Assembly: GCF_022829515.1 (NCBI RefSeq)
Contig: NZ_JAKSYL010000294.1
Span: 1 to 64,000 of the forward strand
Source: Methylobacterium sp. J-048
GTDB lineage: Bacteria > Pseudomonadota > Alphaproteobacteria > Rhizobiales > Beijerinckiaceae
Length of the DNA stretch: 64,000 nt
Direction of reading: 5' to 3'
Made by a program: the position numbers and the translations under genes. Shown one piece after another: positions 59,352-64,000 of the stretch. The notes beneath the pieces are model-generated. The model searched no databases, was not told where the DNA came from, and saw only the letters and a program-made list of their open reading frames with translations. Position 1 is the first letter of the stretch. Every line of letters begins with the position of its first letter.

Positions 59352-60054
59352 GATCCTGGCCGGGTTATTTCCGCAGGGCCATTCCGTCACGGTCCGCGAC
59401 GGTCTCGTGACCGGGAGCGGCTCGTTCGGGCAAGGCAACCTTCTCGTCGTCGGGGTCGACGGCGACACGCCGCTCGGGGTCGACGGGGCGCTGATCCTGT
59501 CGCGCGCCGTGCTCGACGCGGTGCGGGCGGGCGACAAGGCGCCGATCCTGGTGGTGGTCGATTCCGACAGCCAGCGCATGAGCCGGCGCGACGAGCTTTT
59601 GGGGCTCAACGAGTATCTGGCCCATCTTGCCAAGGCGCTGCTGCTCGCCGACCGCTCCGCCCACCCGACCATCGGTCTGATCTACGGCCACTCGGCCGCC
59701 GGCGCCTTCATCGCCACCGCGCTGGCGACCCGGATCCTGGCGGCGCTGCCCGGCGCCAACCCGAGCGTGATGGACCTGCCCTCGGTGGCGAAGGTGACCA
59801 AGCTGCCGCTCGACACGCTACGAGAGATGGCGAAATCGACCCCGGTCTTCGCTCCCGGCCTCGACAACATGGTGGCGACCGGCGCGGTCCACGTCGTGCT
59901 CGATCCAGGCCAGCCGCTCGACGGCCAGATCCGCGACCTGATCGCCAACCTGCAGCCCGGCGACGACCGGGATCGCCTCGGCGAAGAGCGCGGCGGCCGG
60001 CCGGTGGCGCGGGGGATCAGCGCGGCGGTGATCGCGCAGGCCGGGCGCGGGTAG
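59338..60054 (+). CDS. mdcE: Biotin-independent malonate decarboxylase gamma subunit
   Basis: A 238-residue partner of MdcD. It has GDGLVTGSGSFG-type start, ILVVVDSDSQRMSRRDELL, LIYGHSAAGAFIATALAT and LPSVAKVTKLPLDTL, as in the family. The gene ends at 60054; only 16 bases later the repeat that harbours the IS element begins. mdcG, mdcB and mdcH, which usually complete such clusters, are not found after it. Confidence 0.94.
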   Translation: MTLAEILAGLFPQGHSVTVRDGLVTGSGSFGQGNLLVVGVDGDTPLGVDGALILSRAVLDAVRAGDKAPILVVVDSDSQRMSRRDELLGLNEYLAHLAKALLLADRSAHPTIGLIYGHSAAGAFIATALATRILAALPGANPSVMDLPSVAKVTKLPLDTLREMAKSTPVFAPGLDNMVATGAVHVVLDPGQPLDGQIRDLIANLQPGDDRDRLGEERGGRPVARGISAAVIAQAGRG

Positions 60055-60101
60055 GGCCCACACCGAAAACCGTCATCGCGAGCGGAGGGAAGCAACCCAT
60101 G

Positions 60102-60114
60102 TGTAGACGGCCCC
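60102..60114 (+). repeat. Left subterminal inverted repeat of the IS element
   Basis: TGTAGACGGCCCC; pairs with 61556-61568 with one mismatch. Confidence 0.8.
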
Positions 60115-60381
60115 GTTCTCGCAAGGGGTGGTGAGGGATTTCTCGGGCGTTCGCTTGCCTCCCTGTGTCCGGCCTTTGGGTGCAGCACGGCTGCTGGCGA
60201 AGCTGGGGTCCACGGCGGGCGATCCAAACAGAGAGACGACCTGAAGGTCGGCCACTGGGTTGCACGGTTTATCGCCTGCCTCGGATCGAACGATCCCGGT
60301 TCCTCATCTTCTGCTTGCAAGCGCTTCAAGCGGCGCCGGCCCGGTCGGGGGCGCCGCGTGACGGGTGGGCGGTTCGCCGCC
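60115..60381 (-). ncRNA. Candidate guide RNA (seekRNA/bridge RNA) region of the IS element
   Basis: 267 bases without a gene, directly downstream of the transposase stop and inside the element. In the IS1111 group this end encodes the RNA that pairs with donor and target DNA. It contains CACTGGGTTGC at 60253-60263, an 11-base exact match to the family B palindrome (13361-13371); its complement matches the GCAACCCA at the actual insertion point. A small hairpin GCCGCC-TCA-GGCGGC lies at the transposase stop. RNA ends are unknown. Confidence 0.5.
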
Positions 60382-61537
60382 TCAGGCGGCGGCCTGCATC
60401 GGGATCAGCCCGGACAGGCCCGGTTGGCGGTAGCTCTCGCCCCGGGCCATCAGCACCCAGGCGATGCGGGCGATCTTGTTGGCCATGGCGACCGCCACGC
60501 GCTTGGGCGACTTGCGCGCCAGCAGGTCGCGTACCCAGCTCTCCAGTCGGGAGGCGACCGCTTCGGCCGCTGCCTCGCCTGGCTCACTCCTGGCCGACGC
60601 CCCCTTGGCCGGCATCTTGCCGCGAACCCGCCAGACGATCGCGGTCGCCCCGACCACGAGCAGGCTGCGCAGCATTGGATCCCCCGCCCGGGTGATGCAT
60701 CCGAGCCGCTGCCGGCCCGCCGTGGAGTGGTCCTTGGGCGTCAGCCCCAGCCAGGCGGCGTAGTCCCGCATCGAGGCGAAGCGGTGCGGATCGGGCGTCT
60801 TCATCGCCAGCAACGCGGCGATCCGCGGCCCCACCCCGGGGATCGCCTGCAGCCGGACCGCGGTCGGGTTGGCCGCCGACCACGCCCGCATCCGCGCATC
60901 GATCGCCGCGATCCGCGCGCGCAGGGCCGCGTATTCCTCTTCGATCTCGGCAAACAGCGTCCGCGCCAGATCCGGGATGTCGGCGTGCGCCAGCTGCCGC
61001 AGCAGCGGCCCGATCGCCGCCGCCCCCTTGGGCGCCACGATTGGGCGCCACGATCCCGTACGCGCCCGCATGCCCGCGGACCGTGTTGGCCAGCTGCACC
61101 CGCTGGCGCACCCGACGCACCCGCTGGCCCGCCAGCATCAGCGCCGCCTGCTCCTCGGTCGACTTCACCGGAACGAACCGCATCGTCGGCCGGCTCGCCG
61201 CCTCGCACAACGCCGCGGCGTCGGCGGCGTCGTTCTTGCCCCGGCTCACGTACGGCTTGGCCAGCTGCGGCGCGATCAGGCGCACATCATGGCCCAGCGT
61301 CGTGAGTTCACGCCCCCAGTGATGCAAGGCCCCGCAGGCCTCCAGCGCCACCGGCGTCGGCGGCAGCTACGCAAAGAAACCCAACAGCTGATCGCGCTTG
61401 AGTTGCCGCCGCCGCACGACCCGCTCGCGCGCATCGACCCCGTGCACCTGAAACAAACGCTTCGACGTATCCAGACCGATGCGGATCGGATGCTCCGTGG
61501 ACGGCTCCTGCTGATGCGTGCTCGACACCCTCATCAT
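60382..61537 (-). pseudogene. IS110/IS1111-type DEDD transposase, disrupted
   Basis: Three segments form one transposase. Segment 1 (61537 to about 61370) has IRIGLDTSKRLFQVHGVDA with the first Asp. A TAG at 61367-61369 interrupts it, and the same frame goes on with LPPTPVALEACGALHHWGRE, then RGKNDAADAAALCEA (Glu and two Asp of DEDD) and RPTMRFVPVKS. At 61029-61054 a 13-bp tandem duplication shifts the frame to segment 3, the Transposase_20 domain (LQAIPGVGPRIAALLAM, FASMRDYAAWLGLTP, and the Ser region LGCITRAGDPMLRSLL). Removing one repeat unit restores GIVAPKGAAAIGPLL. Two lesions make it inactive. Confidence 0.9.
61029..61054. repeat. 13-bp tandem duplication inside the transposase gene
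   Basis: TGGGCGCCACGAT occurs twice in direct succession (61029-61041, 61042-61054). It is the exact cause of the frame change in the transposase. Confidence 0.95.
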
Positions 61538-61555
61538 GGCACACCGTCCCGGGCA

Positions 61556-61568
61556 GGGGCCGTCCACA
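61556..61568 (-). repeat. Right subterminal inverted repeat of the IS element
   Basis: Reads TGTGGACGGCCCC on the minus strand; pairs with 60102-60114. Confidence 0.8.
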
Positions 61569-61799
61569 CCAACAGGGAAGGGCGACATTCGGGGATCGCG
61601 CGCTGCACTGTGTTGCTTCGCTGCGCTCGCAATGACGATCGGCGATGATTGACCTGAACCGACTTATCCTCGCGAACAATCGGCGCAAGAAGGCGCCGAG
61701 GGGCGAAATTCTGAATCCCGCAACATTTTCACCGCCCACCCGGTGACCCCTCCGGCAAATGATGCTTAGGCGGATCATCCCGAGCCGCCGGAGGTGCCG

Positions 61800-62138
61800 A
61801 TGAAGCAGATCGAGGCCATCATTGCGTGGACGCCCGCCCGCTGGGCGGAGCTGAAACCCGAGACGGCCGGGCAGATCGTCGTGTTGCCGGCGCCCGACGA
61901 GGCCGGCGCGGCGAAGCGCTACGTGATGCGCGCGGGCGCGAGTTCCTCCGCGCTGGCGGCCCTGTCGGAGGAGGCGCGCGTCGCCCGGCTATTCATCGAC
62001 TTCCAGACGATCGTGGTCCGCGACGGCCTCGACCCGCAGATTGTCCACCGCGCCTTCCTGGCGATCGACGAGTACCGGTTCCGGATCGCGCCGGATACCG
62101 AGGGCGCCGCGTTCGAGGACCCGCCGGAGGAGGATTAG
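61800..62138 (+). CDS. Small cytoplasmic protein of unknown function
   Basis: A 112-residue protein with no signal or span. ATG at 61800 with GGAGG six bases upstream. It reads IEAIIAWTPARWAELKPETA, then a helical middle (SALAALSEEARVARLFIDFQ) and an acidic tail (DTEGAAFEDPPEED). No family was recognised. It lies alone between the IS element and a large palindrome. Confidence 0.65.
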   Translation: MKQIEAIIAWTPARWAELKPETAGQIVVLPAPDEAGAAKRYVMRAGASSSALAALSEEARVARLFIDFQTIVVRDGLDPQIVHRAFLAIDEYRFRIAPDTEGAAFEDPPEED

Positions 62139-62204
62139 GGTTTTGGGCCGGGTGGAACTGCCGCGCACGCGCCGTTGACGTTGGAGAGCGTCGCCATCGT
62201 CGTC

Positions 62205-62383
62205 GCGCCCTTTCCCGGGTGCATGCGGCATCAGCGGAATGCGCCCGGGACCCAGCGCGACAAGACGCGCAGCGTCCGCCTGCAACCGAGGCGCTTCCGG
62301 ATCATGCCGCCTCGCGGCGCCTCGCCTGCTGGGTCCCGGATCGCCTTCCGCTGACGTTCCGGGTGCCGGGAAAAGGGGCGCCT
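62205..62383. repeat. Large imperfect palindrome, repeat family C
   Basis: About 55-base arms: the left (CCCTTTCCCGGGTGCATGCG, GGCATCAGCGGAATGCG, CCCGGGACCCAGCG) is the reverse complement, with some mismatches, of the right (CTGCTGGGTCCCGGATC, GCCTTCCGCTGACG, GGGTGCCGGGAAAAGGGG). It takes up the middle of the 394-base gap 62139-62532, which otherwise shows nothing. Confidence 0.75.
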
Positions 62384-62532
62384 TGTCCTGGTGTGCGACC
62401 GCGGCGTCACCAGACGCGTTCCGCCGCCGGTCCAGCCGCCCTGCGCTCGCGCAAGCGTGAGAATAACGAATACACATCCGCCGAGCACCGCCCTATCTCC
62501 CGGTTGTGTCCTGACACCGCCGGAGGCCGGCC

Positions 62533-63438
62533 ATGCCCGTATCCCGTCGTGCCGTCCTAGCGGCCTCCGCCCTCGCGCCGCTTGCCGCGCGATCGTCCTG
62601 GGCCGCCGAGCCGTTGATCCGCCGGCCGATCCCGTCCAGCGGCGAGATGCTGCCGGCGATCGGGATCGGCACATCGCGGCGCTACGAGGTCGAGCCCAAT
62701 CCCGAGACGGTGGCGCCGCTCAATGCGGCGGTGCAGAGCTTCGTGTCGCTCGGCGGTTCGGTGATCGACACGGCGCCGAGCTACGGCACCGCCGAGGATG
62801 TGCTGGGCCTGATCCTGGCCGAGCCCGGCTTGCGCCAAAAAATCTTTCTCGCCAGCAAGGTCGACACCCAGGGCCGCGACGCGACGCTCGCCGAGTTCGA
62901 GCGGTCGCTGAAGCGGATGAAGGTCGAGAGCCTCGATCTCGTGGCGGTCCACAACCTGATCGACGTGGATGCGAATCTCGCCGTGCTGCGCGACCTGAAG
63001 GGGACCAAGCGGATTCGCTATGTCGGCGTCACGGTCTGGCGGGACGGCCAGCTCGACGCCCTCGAGGCCGTGATGAAGCGCGAAAAGCTCGACTTCATCC
63101 AGGTGAATTACGCCATCGACAACCGCGCCGCGGCCGAGCGCGTGCTGCCGCTCGCCGCCGAGACGGGCGTGGCGGTGATGACCAACGTACCCTTCGGCCG
63201 CGACCGCCTGTTCAAGGCGGTGCAGGGCAAGGATCTTCCATCGGTGGCGAAGGATCTCGGCTGCACCAGCTGGCCGCAATTCTTCTTGAAATACGTACTC
63301 GGCCATCCGGCCGTGACCTGCCCGATCCCCGGCATGGCCAAGGTGGCCTATGTCGAGGACAACCTCGCCGCCGCCCGGGGCCCACTCCCCGATGCGGCCC
63401 AGCGCAAGCAGATGGAGACCTTCATCGATGCGGTCTGA
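62533..63438 (+). CDS. Tat-exported aldo/keto reductase
   Basis: A 301-residue aldo/keto reductase with a twin-arginine-type signal (VSRRAVLAASALAPLAARSSWA). The AKR barrel starts at GEMLPAIGIGTSRRYEV; catalytic residues are Asp and Tyr in VIDTAPSYGTAEDVLG, Lys in FLASKV and His in LVAVHNL. An NADPH-dependent enzyme exported folded is plausible through Tat. The next gene overlaps it by 11 bases in another frame. Confidence 0.87.
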   Translation: MPVSRRAVLAASALAPLAARSSWAAEPLIRRPIPSSGEMLPAIGIGTSRRYEVEPNPETVAPLNAAVQSFVSLGGSVIDTAPSYGTAEDVLGLILAEPGLRQKIFLASKVDTQGRDATLAEFERSLKRMKVESLDLVAVHNLIDVDANLAVLRDLKGTKRIRYVGVTVWRDGQLDALEAVMKREKLDFIQVNYAIDNRAAAERVLPLAAETGVAVMTNVPFGRDRLFKAVQGKDLPSVAKDLGCTSWPQFFLKYVLGHPAVTCPIPGMAKVAYVEDNLAAARGPLPDAAQRKQMETFIDAV

Positions 63439-64000
63439 TCGCACCACGCGGCGCGCTGCGCTCGCCCTCGCCGCCGGTTTCTCCGTCGCGGCGGCCCTTC
63501 CGGCGCTGGCCCAGGACAGTCCCAAAAAGATCCGGATCGGGGTGATCGGGGCCGGCAATATCGGCGGCACGATCGGGACCCTCTGGGTCAAGGACGGCCA
63601 CGAGGTGATGTTCGCCTCGCGCCATCCCGAGACCCTGGCGCCGATGATCGCGGAGCTGGGCCCCAAGGCCAAGGCCGGGACACCCGAGGAGGCGATCACG
63701 TTCGGCGACGCGGTGTTCGTTGCGGTGCCCTACAAGGCCTATCCCGATCTCGCGAAGGACTTGGCGGCGTCGCTTGCCGGCAAGGTCGTGCTCGATGCCG
63801 GCAACGCCACGCAGAAGCGCGACGGCGCGCTCTACGACGAGGTCCAGGCGAACGGCATCGGGACGACCTCGGCCAAGTATTTCCCGGGCGCGAAGCTTGT
63901 GCGGGCCTTCAATGCGGCCAACTACAAGGTCTTCGCCAAGGCCGGCGCCGATGGCGGCAAGGACCGGCCGGGCGGCCGGATGGCGATCCCGATCGCCGGC
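63428..64000 (+). CDS. F420-dependent NADP reductase-like protein, cut by the window end
   Basis: The first 191 residues of a Rossmann-fold protein: signal-like N-terminus (RRAALALAAGFSVAAALPALAQ, with two Arg suggesting Tat), then IRIGVIGAGNIGGTIGTLW, VMFASRHPETLAP, VFVAVPYKAYPDL and VVLDAGNATQKRDG. This matches the NADP-oxidoreductase coenzyme F420-dependent family (PF03807-type). It overlaps the aldo/keto reductase and so is likely coexpressed. The C-terminus lies beyond the window. Confidence 0.85.
   Translation, partial: MRSDRTTRRAALALAAGFSVAAALPALAQDSPKKIRIGVIGAGNIGGTIGTLWVKDGHEVMFASRHPETLAPMIAELGPKAKAGTPEEAITFGDAVFVAVPYKAYPDLAKDLAASLAGKVVLDAGNATQKRDGALYDEVQANGIGTTSAKYFPGAKLVRAFNAANYKVFAKAGADGGKDRPGGRMAIPIAG

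Larger units (their letters stand above)
60101..61573 (-). mobile_element. IS110-family, IS1111-like insertion sequence (inactive)
   Basis: About 1.47 kb between the two halves of a family B palindrome. It has subterminal 13-bp inverted repeats with one mismatch (60102-60114, TGTAGACGGCCCC; 61556-61568, reverse of TGTGGACGGCCCC), one DEDD-type transposase gene on the minus strand, and a long noncoding stretch after the transposase. Subterminal repeats and a 3' noncoding end are features of the IS1111 group. The ends are set to within a few bases by comparison with the intact palindrome. Confidence 0.8.
60071..61637. repeat. Palindromic repeat family B, copy split by an IS element
   Basis: Left half CGTCATCGCGAGCG...AGCAACCCA (60071-60100) and right half AGGGA...GTTGCTTCGCTGCGCTCGC AATGACG (about 61574-61637) join to a copy like the intact one at 13302. 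The join would give ACCCAGGGA as in that copy. Confidence 0.8.

Noticed and set aside
60584..61351. A long frame over the middle of the transposase taken as a complete protein
   Set aside because: Only its first part is transposase-like; after the 13-bp duplication it is out of frame and becomes Gly/Arg-rich nonsense.

Overview
The window is high-GC DNA whose gene content and gene order point to an alphaproteobacterium of the order Hyphomicrobiales, most likely Methylobacterium or a close relative. The evidence is the block ubiG / lysC-ptsP-prfA-prmC-DUF4167, the rplU-rpmA-GNAT-obgE block, a MOFRL-type glycerate 2-kinase of the serine-cycle kind, a GapR/DUF2312 protein, and many DUF families typical of this order. 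The genus is inferred from memory of these families; no rRNA or tRNA gene was found to confirm it.

Layout. 1-0.82 kb: tail of an unknown gene and a VapBC-type toxin-antitoxin pair. 0.88-4.8 kb: ribosome and GTPase genes (obgE, GNAT, rpmA, rplU) and two secreted proteins, all on the minus strand. 4.98-8.9 kb: ruvA, bfd-bfr iron storage with two candidate operators, dapB, gpmA and alkB. 9-15.5 kb: secreted unknowns, asd, and a secreted phosphodiesterase behind a Pho box. 15.6-24.8 kb: gapR-like, DUF1244, N-formylglutamate amidohydrolase, glycerate kinase, pyruvate kinase, an alpha/beta hydrolase with a TPR protein, L36, PAS, PEBP and ubiG. 25-37 kb: lysC, ptsP, prfA, prmC, a DUF4167 protein with a long RQD repeat, rlmE, a Ppx/GppA phosphatase, a response regulator and a double cold-shock protein. 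37.7-39.9 kb: DUF3649-PepSY-DUF3325 iron-uptake membrane operon. 40.2-43.4 kb: aldehyde dehydrogenase, DUF779, AhpD-like protein and cupin. 43.6-49.7 kb: a minus-strand central-carbon block (gap, pgk, fba) with small unknowns, a ThiE-like protein and a Sel1-repeat protein. 50.2-50.9 kb: DUF4164 and zapA. 50.95-54.05 kb: an AT-rich one-gene island coding for a PHP plus SMC-like ATPase protein, a likely defence gene. 54-60 kb: malonate uptake and decarboxylation (gntR, madM, madL, mdcA, mdcC, mdcD, mdcE). 60.1-61.6 kb: an inactivated IS110/IS1111-type element. 61.8-64 kb: a small unknown protein, a Tat-exported aldo/keto reductase and the start of an F420-reductase-like gene.

The genes work together in central carbon flow (gpmA, pyk, gckA, fba, pgk, gap, malonate to acetyl units), the lysine/threonine precursor pathway (lysC, asd, dapB), translation (rplU, rpmA, rpmJ, obgE, prfA, prmC, rlmE) and iron handling (bfd, bfr, PepSY operon). 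Three families of palindromic repeats are scattered between genes: family A (five copies of about 120 bp), family B (one intact copy and one split by the IS element) and family C (one large palindrome).

The two most interesting regions are these. First, the IS1111-like element sits inside a family B palindrome, has 13-bp subterminal inverted repeats, and carries behind its transposase a 267-base noncoding stretch containing an 11-base match to its own target; this looks like a guide-RNA (seekRNA/bridge RNA) locus. Its transposase is dead through a nonsense codon and a 13-bp tandem duplication. Second, the PHP-SMC ATPase island between zapA and gntR stands out by composition and architecture.
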